Positions 8,472-17,339 of a stretch of 64,000 bases of DNA are shown here, piece by piece. The position numbers and the translations under genes are program-made. Origin of the DNA: JADFOI01 sp965218935 (lineage in GTDB: Bacteria; Acidobacteriota; UBA6911; RPQK01; JADFOI01); assembly GCA_965218935.1 (NCBI GenBank), contig CBDCMH010000004.1, positions 124,001 to 188,000 on the forward strand, in the 5' to 3' direction. Position 1 is the stretch's first letter; every line of letters begins with the position of its first letter. The notes beneath the pieces were generated by a model. The model had not been told where the DNA came from and did not search any database. It saw nothing but the letters and a program-made list of their open reading frames with translations.

Positions 8472-10073
8472 ATGGTGAAGATGGCAAAGAACTTTCTGTA
8501 TCTTTTCGGGGTACCCCTGCTTTTTGGCTCCATGACGGCTCAGTCACACGATGAGGAAGTGGAGGATTACTTCAAAAAGTGGCTCGACGAAGATGTGATC
8601 TATACCATCACCGATGAGGAAAAGACGGTTTTCAACAAGCTTCAGACCGCCGAAGAGAAGGAAAGATTCATCGAGCAATTCTGGACTCGGCGTGATCCCA
8701 CCCCAAGAACCAGTTACAACGAACTCAAGGAAGAACATTACCGGCGGGTCCAATATGCCAATGAGCGCTTTGCATCAGGTATTCCGGGTTGGAAAACAGA
8801 TCGGGGAATGATCTATATCAAGTATGGTGAACCCGATCGCATTGAAGCTCATCCCAGCGGGGGCCATTATGAACGACCTTACTGGGAAGGCGGTGGGTCC
8901 ACCAGCACCTATCCTTTCGAACAGTGGGAGTACCGGTACCTCGAAGGAGTCGGGCAGGATGTAGAGATTGAATTTGTAGACGACACCCTAACCGGGGAGT
9001 ACCGACTTACAATCAACCCCTGGGACAAGGATGCGTTGTTGCGGATGCCCGGTGGCGGATTGACGACTGCGGAAGCGGAGGGAAGGGCGAATCGCGTTGA
9101 TCGAGTCCGGCCCTTGACCAATCCCATGCCCGGCCATAATCCGCTCCTGATTGGCTATGGCAGAACCAAGGATCAACCCTTTGAGAAATTGGCTCTTCTG
9201 ACCAACCTGCAGAGGCCGCCCAGCATCGACTTTGCAGATTTCCGACGTCCCGAGGTCATCACTAACATTCGCTATGAGCTGCTGCCATTTGAGGTGGAAG
9301 TCAACCACTTCCCTGTAGATGAGAACAATTACCTGGTTCCCGTGACTCTAATGATCCCTGACAAATACCTCGATTACGTGGCGGAGGGTGATGTCTATCG
9401 CTCCGTCATTGACGTCTATGGTCAAGTCAGCGCAGTCAACGGGCGGGTTCTCAACGTTTTTGAGGAAACCATCGGAAGTACAAAAGACACCCGGGGGTCA
9501 ATAGAGAATGCCGACCAGAAATCGATCTATCAAAGATCCATGCAGCTGGCACCCGGCCGCTATAAGTTGGAAATCATCATTCACGACGCCAACAGTGAAA
9601 AGGTAGGAACCAAGAGTCTTGGCGTTATCCTGCCCAATGTATCCAAAGAAACCCTGACCATCAGCTCAGTGGTGCTGGCCGACCGTATCGACTTTGACGC
9701 TGCAGTGGAGCAGGCCAGTCCGTTTGGGCCAGCCAAGGTGTTTCCGAACGTCTCTGGAGTTTTTCAGCAAGATCAGGCTCTTCTCATCTTCTTTCAACTC
9801 TCGAATTTCGAGATTGATACTGCTTCCCAATCAGGCTATTTGCTGAGTATGGCGGGCATTGTCAGGGATTCCCAGACGGTGACCAGCCAACAGCTGAAGA
9901 TCGACAATATGAATGCTGAAAACCGAGAGCGGCTTCATTTGGTTCACAGATTCGACTTGTCGGGCCTGAAGTCGGGTGAATACGAAGTGACCCTTGAGGT
10001 TCAGGATCAGATTTCCAATCAGCTTCTGCAACGCCGGATACCGTTCCGAATTGCAGCTTTAACTTCCAATTGA
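8472..10073 (+). CDS. GWxTD domain-containing exported protein
   Basis: Protein of 533 residues named for the motif GWKTDRGMIYIKYGEPD (about residues 102-118), the hallmark of the GWxTD domain common in Acidobacteriota and relatives. A signal peptide follows the start (AKNFLYLFGVPLLFGSMTAQS), so it is exported. The first half also has FWTRRDPTPRTSYNELKEEH, typical of the family; the C-terminal half is predicted beta-sheet. The frame is open 104 codons further upstream, but ATG 8472 has an AAGGAG site at 8454-8459 and begins the signal peptide, so it is preferred. A TATAAT at 8418-8423 could be its own -10 box, though no good -35 is visible. The biochemical function of GWxTD proteins is unknown. 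Confidence 0.85.
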   Translation: MVKMAKNFLYLFGVPLLFGSMTAQSHDEEVEDYFKKWLDEDVIYTITDEEKTVFNKLQTAEEKERFIEQFWTRRDPTPRTSYNELKEEHYRRVQYANERFASGIPGWKTDRGMIYIKYGEPDRIEAHPSGGHYERPYWEGGGSTSTYPFEQWEYRYLEGVGQDVEIEFVDDTLTGEYRLTINPWDKDALLRMPGGGLTTAEAEGRANRVDRVRPLTNPMPGHNPLLIGYGRTKDQPFEKLALLTNLQRPPSIDFADFRRPEVITNIRYELLPFEVEVNHFPVDENNYLVPVTLMIPDKYLDYVAEGDVYRSVIDVYGQVSAVNGRVLNVFEETIGSTKDTRGSIENADQKSIYQRSMQLAPGRYKLEIIIHDANSEKVGTKSLGVILPNVSKETLTISSVVLADRIDFDAAVEQASPFGPAKVFPNVSGVFQQDQALLIFFQLSNFEIDTASQSGYLLSMAGIVRDSQTVTSQQLKIDNMNAENRERLHLVHRFDLSGLKSGEYEVTLEVQDQISNQLLQRRIPFRIAALTSN

Positions 10074-10136
10074 ACCCTCTGTGCTCCCTTGAGCATTAGT
10101 GCCTCGCTTGCTTTATCGTTGCCAACAACGGAATCT

Positions 10137-10180
10137 AGCCCGGGTTATGCATAGATTCTGTACTGCAGTAACGAAAGCGC
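10137..10180 (+). repeat. Family A dispersed repeat, copy 1
   Basis: AGCCCGGGTTATGCATAGA followed by TTCTGTACTGCAGTAACGAA, starting 64 bases after the GWxTD stop codon. It shares its pattern CCGGGnTATGCATAnATT..CTACTGCAG with copies at 12937, 19113 and 56543, all in the same orientation just after a plus-strand gene. Confidence 0.7.
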
Positions 10181-10337
10181 CGCGGTGATTGATCCGCTTC
10201 GACAACGCCTGGAAGAGTTCGAAGATATGCACAGGACCCGTCACCAGCATGCTCACTAATGCTTAGTGTATACTCGCCCATTGATGCACCGAGGTAAACG
10301 ACCCTTCACTTCTTCCGTTAGAATCGGAGTGCACTAG

Positions 10338-11546
10338 TTGACGGGCCTTCTAACCGGGATTCGCGTACTCGACCTGACCACCAATATGGCGGGGCCTTAT
10401 GCCACCATGATCCTGGCCGATCTGGGTGCTGATGTCATTCAAGTCGAACACCCGGAAGAGGGTAATCCGATGCGGGCTATGGGTCCCCACAAAGGTGAAT
10501 GGGGAGCCTACCTCGTAGCCGTCAACCGAGGGAAGCGCTCGCTGGCCCTGGATGTTTCCCAGCCTGAGGGGCGCGACCTCATTCTCCGTCTGGTCAAGGG
10601 GTGTGATGTCCTGGTGGAAAACTTCGTGGGCTGGAAGGCGACCAAATTGGGTTTGGATGAGAATGCTGTTCGGGCAGCACGGCCCGATATCCTGTACGTG
10701 TCCCTGTCCAGCTATGGTTCACGCGGTCCCGATCACGAGAAGTCCGGTCATGATGCGCTCTTACAGGCACGCACCGGGATCCTCAGTGTAACGGGTGGGT
10801 CGGATCATCCATCCATACAGGTTGGAGTTCCGATTCTGGACATGGGCAGCGGAGTGTGGACGGCTCTGGGAATCATGGCAGGATTGCTCGAGCGTCAACG
10901 CTCGGGACAGGGGCAAAAAATCGAGGGTTCGCTGTTTCAGACCGGCGTGACCTGGATGACCTACCCCTTGATCTGTCGTCAGTTTACGGGCCAGGATCCA
11001 GCGCCACAGGGGACGAGTCATCCCGAATTGGCTCCCTATGGCGATTTTCCAACCGCCGATGGTAGACTCTTGATCGGCGTATCCACGGATCGTCTCTTTG
11101 CTCGCTTGTGTATGGCCCTCGACCACATTGAGTGGACCAAGGATTCGCGCTTCGCCACCAACCGCGACCGACTTGAGAACCGTGAACAACTGCGTGAGGA
11201 AATGGCATCGGTCTTAAAAGAATCTCCCACAGAGGAATGGTTGAAAAGGTTCGATGAGTATGGGGTCCCTGTCAGTCCAGTGCAGGCGGTGGGCGAATTG
11301 CTCAACGATGCCCAGCTGGCAGCCATGGAGCAGCTTCAGGACATCGATCTACCCAACGTAGAAGAACCCACAGTGCGTTTGCCTCGCTTGCCGGTTGAGT
11401 TCTCCCTGGGCCCTAACGATATCGCTGGCCCTCCCCCGCAGCTGGGTCAGCACGGTCGCGAAATATTGACTGAAATCGGGCTTAGCGCCGGGGAAATGGA
11501 CCGTTTGGCTCTTCGGGGAGTCATCCGAATCGCCCCAGATGGATAA
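10338..11546 (+). CDS. CaiB/BaiF (family III) CoA transferase
   Basis: Class III CoA transferase of 402 residues, which moves CoA between carboxylic acids through an aspartyl-CoA thioester. The N-terminus LTGIRVLDLTTNMAGPYAT and ILADLGADVIQVEHPE is the family nucleotide-binding-like start; LVENFVGWKATKLGLD and YVSLSSYGSRGP follow. The catalytic aspartate is Asp139 in SGHDALLQA. The start is a TTG with no clear ribosome site, chosen because the conserved N-terminus begins there; the first in-frame ATG (10386) would cut it off. The acyl substrate cannot be told from sequence. The next gene, an outer-membrane efflux factor, starts at or near the end of this one, so the two may share a transcript despite having unrelated functions. 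Confidence 0.9.
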   Translation: MTGLLTGIRVLDLTTNMAGPYATMILADLGADVIQVEHPEEGNPMRAMGPHKGEWGAYLVAVNRGKRSLALDVSQPEGRDLILRLVKGCDVLVENFVGWKATKLGLDENAVRAARPDILYVSLSSYGSRGPDHEKSGHDALLQARTGILSVTGGSDHPSIQVGVPILDMGSGVWTALGIMAGLLERQRSGQGQKIEGSLFQTGVTWMTYPLICRQFTGQDPAPQGTSHPELAPYGDFPTADGRLLIGVSTDRLFARLCMALDHIEWTKDSRFATNRDRLENREQLREEMASVLKESPTEEWLKRFDEYGVPVSPVQAVGELLNDAQLAAMEQLQDIDLPNVEEPTVRLPRLPVEFSLGPNDIAGPPPQLGQHGREILTEIGLSAGEMDRLALRGVIRIAPDG

Positions 11547-11577
11547 AGATCAACCCTTCGAATCAGAGGTCAAAAGA

Positions 11578-12906
11578 ATGATGAACTATTTTACGAATTT
11601 GGGTTTTCAAAGGAAGTTCACCTGCTTTTTACCGGTTCTGATCTCTGCGATCCTTCCGCTGAGTGGGCAGCAGAATCTGACGCTTCAAGAGGCTTCGGCT
11701 CAAGCCCGGAACAATCAGCTTTACCAGGCCCGGCTGGAGCAGGTGGAAGTGCGGAGAGGTCGGTTGGAACAGGCGGGGAAAAAACTCAATCCTCGGTTGG
11801 AGTCGAACTTTGAAACTGGAGCCATTTCGGGAGACAACGACGACTACAAGATTTCACTGGTTTTCTCACAGACCTGGGAGCGGGGAGGTCCAAGAGCATT
11901 ACGCCAGCAGATGGCTCAACACGAATTGGACCATGCCGTTTTGGAAGCGGAACATCATTTGAGGACTTTGACGTCCGAGATTCGTCTTGCCTATCTGGAC
12001 TTGCTGCGACTTCAAAAACGGGTTTCTCTCCTGGAGGGTTACAGCGAGGGAGTGAATCAGCTTCTCCAATTTGATCGGGTACGGGTGCAGGAAGGCGAAA
12101 TTCCTTCTGTCAATGCCGAATACCTGCTCACCGAGTGGACCCGACTGGCCGCTCAAAAAGGGCAGCTCGAGACCCAACGTCAACTGGCTCAGTATCGACT
12201 GAACATTCTCATGGGAGCACCGGTTGAGGCTGAACATGTGGTGGTCGAGGAGGAGACACAGGAGGCGCCACTGCCTGCCCTGGATCAGATCCTGAGCTTT
12301 GCGCTGAAGGCCCGGATCGACTTGAAAAACATCCGCAGTTCCATCGAACACGCCGATCTTCAACTCAGTATGGAGAACGCAGTAGGCAAGAGGGATTGGG
12401 AATGGGGCCTGGGATACCAGTACGGCAGGGACACCCTGCAAAGTGATGACTTCCTTCCACCGAGCATCATCGAATCCGTAGATTCCACCTCCCATCGCCT
12501 CAAACTGAACCTCACTATTCCCCTTCCCACCGGGGACAACAATTCTGGAAATCTGGCCGCAGCCATAGCGGCCAAGAGAGTCGCAGAGAGAGAACTGGCT
12601 CATGCAGAATCCGTCATCCGCAGCGAAGCCTTGTCCGTCTACCAGGAGTACCAGTTCAGTCAACAAAGAGGCGAACTGTATCGACAAACCCTGGTGCCCA
12701 AGCTGCAGGAGAGCGCGCAAAACATGAAAGCAGCTTATCAGTTGACCGGAAGAGACGTCACAATATGGCTGGGCATCCAAAGAGAGCTTATGGAGGCGGC
12801 TTCACAAGGTTTGGAAGCCGATTTCCAATTGAGAGCATCCGTGGTAAAATTGGAGCAAGCTGTGGGCGGCTCGCTTGAAGAAGTGATGCAATCATCCTCT
12901 CCATAG
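11578..12906 (+). CDS. TolC-family outer-membrane efflux protein
   Basis: Outer-membrane channel of the TolC/CzcC family (about 442 residues from ATG 11578). A signal peptide (FTCFLPVLISAILPLSGQQ) leads into LTLQEASAQARNNQLYQARLEQVEV, the usual opening of the outer-membrane efflux repeat; long helical segments alternate with short beta segments and the two-repeat OEP pattern is visible. ATG 11578 is preferred because it starts the signal peptide and has AGAGG 13 bases before it; an upstream in-frame ATG at 11539 overlaps the CoA transferase by 8 bases. It lies ahead of two adaptors at 13.1-15.6 kb and probably docks with them and with the RND pump encoded at 3.2-6.3 kb on the other strand to form a tripartite exporter. 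Confidence 0.87.
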   Translation: MMNYFTNLGFQRKFTCFLPVLISAILPLSGQQNLTLQEASAQARNNQLYQARLEQVEVRRGRLEQAGKKLNPRLESNFETGAISGDNDDYKISLVFSQTWERGGPRALRQQMAQHELDHAVLEAEHHLRTLTSEIRLAYLDLLRLQKRVSLLEGYSEGVNQLLQFDRVRVQEGEIPSVNAEYLLTEWTRLAAQKGQLETQRQLAQYRLNILMGAPVEAEHVVVEEETQEAPLPALDQILSFALKARIDLKNIRSSIEHADLQLSMENAVGKRDWEWGLGYQYGRDTLQSDDFLPPSIIESVDSTSHRLKLNLTIPLPTGDNNSGNLAAAIAAKRVAERELAHAESVIRSEALSVYQEYQFSQQRGELYRQTLVPKLQESAQNMKAAYQLTGRDVTIWLGIQRELMEAASQGLEADFQLRASVVKLEQAVGGSLEEVMQSSSP

Positions 12907-12936
12907 GAGGATTTTCCTTCACCCTGTCTGCCTACC

Positions 12937-13000
12937 AGCCGGGACTATGCATAAATTGTCTACTGCAGTGCGGCAATCATCCACGCTGACTGCGCGACCC
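12937..13000 (+). repeat. Family A dispersed repeat, copy 2
   Basis: AGCCGGGACTATGCATAAA then TTGTCTACTGCAG and CATCCACGCTGACTGCG, 31 bases after the efflux-factor stop codon. It matches copies 1, 3 and 4 over about 60 bases, including the distal GACTGCG. Confidence 0.72.
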
Positions 13001-13087
13001 GCAAGCGGGTACCCCCTTCCTTGGGCTCCTCGGCGTTGGTCGTTTTTCCCTTTGAGGAACCTCTAAATTGAAGGAACGTCTAAGAAG

Positions 13088-14656
13088 ATGGTGAGAGAAA
13101 GACTACTTATACCCTTTTTTCTTCTCAGTTTTATGGCAACCTGGACTCCGGTCTGGGCCCATGAGGGAGTGATCCACGCAGACGGAGTCGAAGTGCATTA
13201 CCGATTGGAAACCCTCCTAGTAGGCCCGGACCAGCGCTTCCGGGTGACCCTGGCCCATCTGCCCGATGCCCCTCTGACCGGCCAGAATGTGCAGTTCTTG
13301 GTTCGTCTGGAAGAGATCCTGACCGAAGCTGATCCTCTACTGGGTGGGAAGACCCCCCTGATGCCGGAGTTCTTCCAGGTCAAGTTAGAAGGGGAGGGGG
13401 GATCGAGCCTCCCTCTGGAAGTCCAACAGGAGGACGGAGAAGCGGGTGTTTTCCGCTTCGATCATGTTTTTGCTCGGTCGGGAGAATGGAAACTCTTCTT
13501 TGAGTTTGAAGACGCGAATAAACTCAAGGGAAGCGGAGAGTTGATCATTCCGCTGGGGGCAGCACCGGTCAATTGGCCCCTGCTGCTGTTTCAGGGCATG
13601 ATTATTTTGACCTCCCTGGGCCTGGTGATCCAGCGCTTTAAATCTCCTGCCGGGAGATCTTCGGTGCTCTTCGCCGTCATTGTCCTATCCATCGGGGCGA
13701 CCGCCCTGCTCCTGGCAAACATTTCTTGGCCTTCCACCGATCTGGGGACCTTGGAAGTCGAAGCACTCTTGGCTCCTCCCGAGGAATCTCCCGGGGTGGA
13801 AGATTGGGTCCGGACACCTGAGAAGCACCTTGAAGAGCCCAAGTTCGTCTCTGAGGCTCGAATGTTCGTGGGGACGGTTCGGCACGCCACCAATCGAATT
13901 ATCCAGGTACGCAGTCCTTTGCCGGGAACGGCCGTTTTCAAAAATGGAGTTCCCCAGATCGGAGACCGGGTAAAATCGGGTCAGGTCCTGGGGAGCATCC
14001 AAAACCAGTTTATCGTGCACGACTATTCTCATCTCCTGAATCAGCGCTGGGAGATCATGAAGGTGATTATGGAGGCCAGCGAAAAACAGGTGCAGGCCGA
14101 AGCGGCCTACCAGAGAGCGGCAAGCCTTTTGGATCTGGGCGTCATTTCGCGTCGCGAATTTGAGCTGAAGGAAGTGGAGTTCAACCAAGCCGACACGACG
14201 CTCAAGAAGACCCAGGAACGTCTCAGGTTACACGATACCCAGCTCCGAAGGAGGGATCTGCACGAAACCCAACTTCTTTCCCCCATCAGCGGATACATCA
14301 GCCGCGCCACTTATTCAGCAGGACAGGTGATCTACGAAGACGATCCGATTTTTGAGATCGTCGACCCTTCGGTAGTGTGGGTGGAGGTCTTTGCACTCCC
14401 GCAAGACATTGCACAAATGGGAGTTGAGTCAGAGGTCACTTTGCATTCCACTGTTTTAAAGCAAACCTTCCGGGGGCAACTGGTAGAAGTCAGACCCGAT
14501 GTGGAGGCCGAATCCAAGGCCCTCCGTGTGCTCTACGAGGTCAAGAATCCCGATCTTTGGCTCAAACCGGGAATGCTGTTGGATGTCTATCCAGCCGCTG
14601 AGGATAAAGAAACGCAACAGGCATCCCAACGAAGCAACGTAGAGGCGGGCAACTGA
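13088..14656 (+). CDS. RND efflux periplasmic adaptor with membrane-spanning N-terminal domain
   Basis: Membrane-fusion (adaptor) protein of 522 residues, unusually long. After a signal peptide (to about residue 25, ..WTPVWAHEG) comes a roughly 130-residue beta-rich exported domain (DVEVHY/DAPLTGQNVQFLVRLEE..), then two membrane helices at about residues 162-180 and 192-212, and only then the typical adaptor: lipoyl-like half domain GTAVFKNGVPQIGDRVKSGQ (~270), a coiled-coil hairpin to ~400, the second lipoyl half LLSPISGYISRATYSAGQ, and a beta-barrel with WVEVFALPQDIAQM. It overlaps the next gene by one base (TGATG), so the two are cotranslated. The exported N-terminal domain plus two helices is not part of a standard CusB/CzcB and is the odd point here. 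Confidence 0.85.
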   Translation: MVRERLLIPFFLLSFMATWTPVWAHEGVIHADGVEVHYRLETLLVGPDQRFRVTLAHLPDAPLTGQNVQFLVRLEEILTEADPLLGGKTPLMPEFFQVKLEGEGGSSLPLEVQQEDGEAGVFRFDHVFARSGEWKLFFEFEDANKLKGSGELIIPLGAAPVNWPLLLFQGMIILTSLGLVIQRFKSPAGRSSVLFAVIVLSIGATALLLANISWPSTDLGTLEVEALLAPPEESPGVEDWVRTPEKHLEEPKFVSEARMFVGTVRHATNRIIQVRSPLPGTAVFKNGVPQIGDRVKSGQVLGSIQNQFIVHDYSHLLNQRWEIMKVIMEASEKQVQAEAAYQRAASLLDLGVISRREFELKEVEFNQADTTLKKTQERLRLHDTQLRRRDLHETQLLSPISGYISRATYSAGQVIYEDDPIFEIVDPSVVWVEVFALPQDIAQMGVESEVTLHSTVLKQTFRGQLVEVRPDVEAESKALRVLYEVKNPDLWLKPGMLLDVYPAAEDKETQQASQRSNVEAGN

Positions 14657-15564
14657 TGAGGGAGTCTGATCCTGTTTTGAGTTACTTGTTAGTTGGGCTC
14701 TTGGCGATGGGATTGATTATGCCTCTTAGCACAGGCCAGGGGTGGGCTCAAGACCAGGAAGAGATGAGGTCTGGAGAAATCAACTTCACCCCCCGCGGAC
14801 AGACGCTAAGATTTCAGGGAGAGATTATTCCCCGACCTGATCTGACGGTTGAAGTGGTGGCCTCCATGTGGGGGAAAATTTATCTGGAAGAGGGAGTCTA
14901 TGAGGGGGCCAAGGTCGAAAAAGATCAACCTCTGGCGCGCACGGTTTTAGAGCTTCCTGCTGTGGAGCGGCTCCCCCTGGATGACCGTACCATAGAAATC
15001 GAGCAGTATCTGGAAGTTGCCAAAGAAAAGGCCCGCCTGGCCCTGGAGGACTACCAAAGAGCTGTGGAAATCAGCAAGGAGGATCCTGGATTTGAGGCAG
15101 AAAGGGATCGGCGCAAAAAAATCCACCAGAACTCTCTCAAGGAGCTTCAGATCGTCGATCAGCAGAACACCCGCCAAACGGGCGTCATTGAAAGGCGCGA
15201 TCCCAGGACCGTCATAGTCAACGCTCCCCTGTCCGGTTACATTGACGAAATCTATTTCGTGCCGGGTGACATCAACCCCGAGGGCACATTTCGAAAACTC
15301 CTGACCATCGTCGATCTTTCCACCGTCTGGGTTCAGGCTGAAATCTATGAAAAAGACCTGCCCGTTTTCCAGGATGCTCCAGAAGCTCTGATCTCCACGT
15401 CGGCTTATCCCGGGGAAACTTTTCGTGCCCGCTTTCAAGCCCTGGGAAGCGAGATCGACCCCCAGACCCGAACTCTTCCCGTCTACTTCGAGATCCCCAA
15501 TCCGGAGGGGAAGTTAAAGGTGGGACTGCGCGTCAGCATCCAGCCGATCACCGACAAAAGCTAA
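14656..15564 (+). CDS. RND efflux periplasmic adaptor subunit (second)
   Basis: Second adaptor, 302 residues, shorter than the first. It has an N-terminal signal/anchor helix (SYLLVGLLAMGLIMPLS), a lipoyl-type segment EVVASMWGKIYLEEGVYEGAKVEKDQPL, a coiled-coil hairpin (~110-170), the return segment VNAPLSGYIDEIYFVPGDI, and a beta domain TVWVQAEIYEKDLPVF with TLPVYFEIPN. The ATG overlaps the preceding stop in TGATG, and no other ribosome site is evident, so translation is probably coupled. Two adaptors of different size in one operon behind an outer-membrane factor suggest a hetero-oligomeric ring around one pump; this is inferred, not shown. Confidence 0.87.
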   Translation: MRESDPVLSYLLVGLLAMGLIMPLSTGQGWAQDQEEMRSGEINFTPRGQTLRFQGEIIPRPDLTVEVVASMWGKIYLEEGVYEGAKVEKDQPLARTVLELPAVERLPLDDRTIEIEQYLEVAKEKARLALEDYQRAVEISKEDPGFEAERDRRKKIHQNSLKELQIVDQQNTRQTGVIERRDPRTVIVNAPLSGYIDEIYFVPGDINPEGTFRKLLTIVDLSTVWVQAEIYEKDLPVFQDAPEALISTSAYPGETFRARFQALGSEIDPQTRTLPVYFEIPNPEGKLKVGLRVSIQPITDKS

Positions 15565-15565
15565 C

Positions 15566-15690
15566 CCAGGCGGCGGAGATGGCCGCGTCTACTGCGTTGT
15601 GCTCGCTCGGCCGTCCTCAACGTACTTCAATGTACGTTTGCGGGGGCCTCTCTTCGCACGCCTTGTATCCACAGCCATCTCCGCCGCCTG
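15566..15690. repeat. Family E inverted-repeat element
   Basis: An 18-base arm CCCAGGCGGCGGAGATGG (15566-15583) is repeated inverted as CCATCTCCGCCGCCTGG at 15673-15690, enclosing about 90 bases with a second small palindrome around AACGTACTTCAATGTACGTT. It sits between the convergent adaptor and fumC genes, where it could act as a bidirectional terminator; the internal palindrome resembles dispersed elements seen in other bacterial genomes. Confidence 0.55.
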
Positions 15691-15724
15691 GCAACGATCC
15701 GGTCGGAGAAACGTCGGCCCGTCC

Positions 15725-17113
15725 TCATCCACCCTCGGTCATCGACCGGGGGTCCAGAACCTGCTCCAGTTCCTTCTCGGGCAGGACTTTCTGCTCCGCT
15801 GCCACTTCACGTATGGTGCTACCCGTCTCATAAGCCTCCTTGGCAATCTCAGCGGCTTTGTCGTATCCGATCTTGGGCGCCAGAGAAGTCACCATGGCCA
15901 GAGAGCGCTCAACCATTTCCTCACAACGTTCACGGTTGGCCTTCAGGCCGTCCACACACCGCTCTCTCAAAACGTCGCATCCATTGCTCATGAGGTGAAT
16001 CGACTGCAGGAGGTTGTAAACGATAACCGGTTTCATGACGTTCAGTTCGAAACTCCCCGACTGGCCTCCCAGAGAAATGGTCACATCATTACCGATCACC
16101 TGAGCCGCAATCATGGTTACGGCCTCAGGAATGACCGGGTTCACCTTCGCGGGCATGATAGAACTTCCCGGCTGAGTGGCAGGAAGAAACAGCTCGCCAA
16201 TGCCACAGCGCGGCCCGGAGCCCAGCCAGCGAAGGTCGTTGGCGATTTTCAACAAACTGACGGCAACGGTTTTGAGCATACCGCTGGCTTCTACAGCTGC
16301 ATCCTTACTGGCCAGTGCCTCAAATTTGTTTTTGGCCTCCTGAAAGGAAACCCCCGTCCACTCTGAAAGTTTTTCTACCACCCGAGAGGCGAACTCTGGA
16401 GGACAGTTGAGGCCAGTTCCCACAGCTGTCCCCCCAATGGCCAGCTCCGAGAGGGCAAACCGCGCCGACTCCATCCTCCTGATAGCGTGCTCCATCATGG
16501 CAGCGTAAGCGGAAAACTCCTGCCCCAGGCGGATGGGAACGGCGTCCTGCAGGTGGGTTCTCCCAATTTTCACGATCTCGTCAAATTCCTTGGCCTTGGC
16601 GTCCAGCGAAGCATGAAGCTGCTTGAGGGCTGGAATCAGTTTCTGATCAATCTCCTCCAGAGCAGCCACGTGAATGGCGGTGGGAATCACGTCATTGCTG
16701 GACTGGCCCATGTTGACGTGGTCGTTAGGATGCACTTCACGGGTGCCAATGGCTCCGCCCCGAATCTCGATAGCCCGGTTGGCGATGACTTCATTGGTGT
16801 TCATATTGGTGGAAGTGCCCGAGCCGGTCTGGAAGATGTCCACCACAAACTGCTCATCCAGTTTGGCTTCGATAACCTCATCGGCCGCCTGGAGGATGGA
16901 GGCGGCAAGCCCTTCTTCCAGCAGGCCCAATTCCAGATTGGTCTGGGCGGCTGCCTTTTTGATCAGCCCCATAGCACGAATAAAGGGTCGGGAGAAACGT
17001 AAACCACTTATAGGGAAGTTCAGCACGGCGCGCTGGGTTTGCGCACCATAATAGCTGTTGGCAGGAACCTGCATCTCTCCCATGGAATCTTTCTCAATTC
17101 TTTGCTCACTCAT
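15725..17113 (-). CDS. fumC: Fumarate hydratase class II
   Basis: Fumarase C, 462 residues, interconverting fumarate and malate in the TCA cycle without an iron-sulfur cluster. The N-terminus EKDSMGEMQVPANSYYGAQTQRA, the substrate-site motif TGSGTSTNMNTNEVIANRA and the superfamily signature GSSIMPAKVNP are all present. Length and order match the class II family. It is convergent with the adaptor operon and divergent from the copC-copD fusion gene, sharing a 226-base intergenic region with it. A iron-free fumarase beside copper and iron genes fits metal stress, but that link is only suggestive. Confidence 0.96.
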   Translation of the reverse strand: MSEQRIEKDSMGEMQVPANSYYGAQTQRAVLNFPISGLRFSRPFIRAMGLIKKAAAQTNLELGLLEEGLAASILQAADEVIEAKLDEQFVVDIFQTGSGTSTNMNTNEVIANRAIEIRGGAIGTREVHPNDHVNMGQSSNDVIPTAIHVAALEEIDQKLIPALKQLHASLDAKAKEFDEIVKIGRTHLQDAVPIRLGQEFSAYAAMMEHAIRRMESARFALSELAIGGTAVGTGLNCPPEFASRVVEKLSEWTGVSFQEAKNKFEALASKDAAVEASGMLKTVAVSLLKIANDLRWLGSGPRCGIGELFLPATQPGSSIMPAKVNPVIPEAVTMIAAQVIGNDVTISLGGQSGSFELNVMKPVIVYNLLQSIHLMSNGCDVLRERCVDGLKANRERCEEMVERSLAMVTSLAPKIGYDKAAEIAKEAYETGSTIREVAAEQKVLPEKELEQVLDPRSMTEGG

Positions 17114-17339
17114 GTATGTCCTCCACTGGTTTCGGAAATTTCACAGAAGAAGAATAAGACAAAACCAGTGGATTGGAAAGAATGTTCCATCTTGGTAGTC
17201 TTCAACTTTCGGCTTGCTTCAAGGCTCCGAGCGAGTATCATCACCAGCAAATAAACGTATAGCACAAGAATGTTCCTAGGTTCAGGCGTGTGGCCTCTTT
17301 TAAAGGGAGGGGGGATGCTCTTGCAATCAGGAGCTTGCA

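Noticed and set aside
17114..17339. CueR-type copper operator
   Set aside because: No clear inverted repeat of the CueR type between -35 and -10 was found; only the direct repeat is reported.
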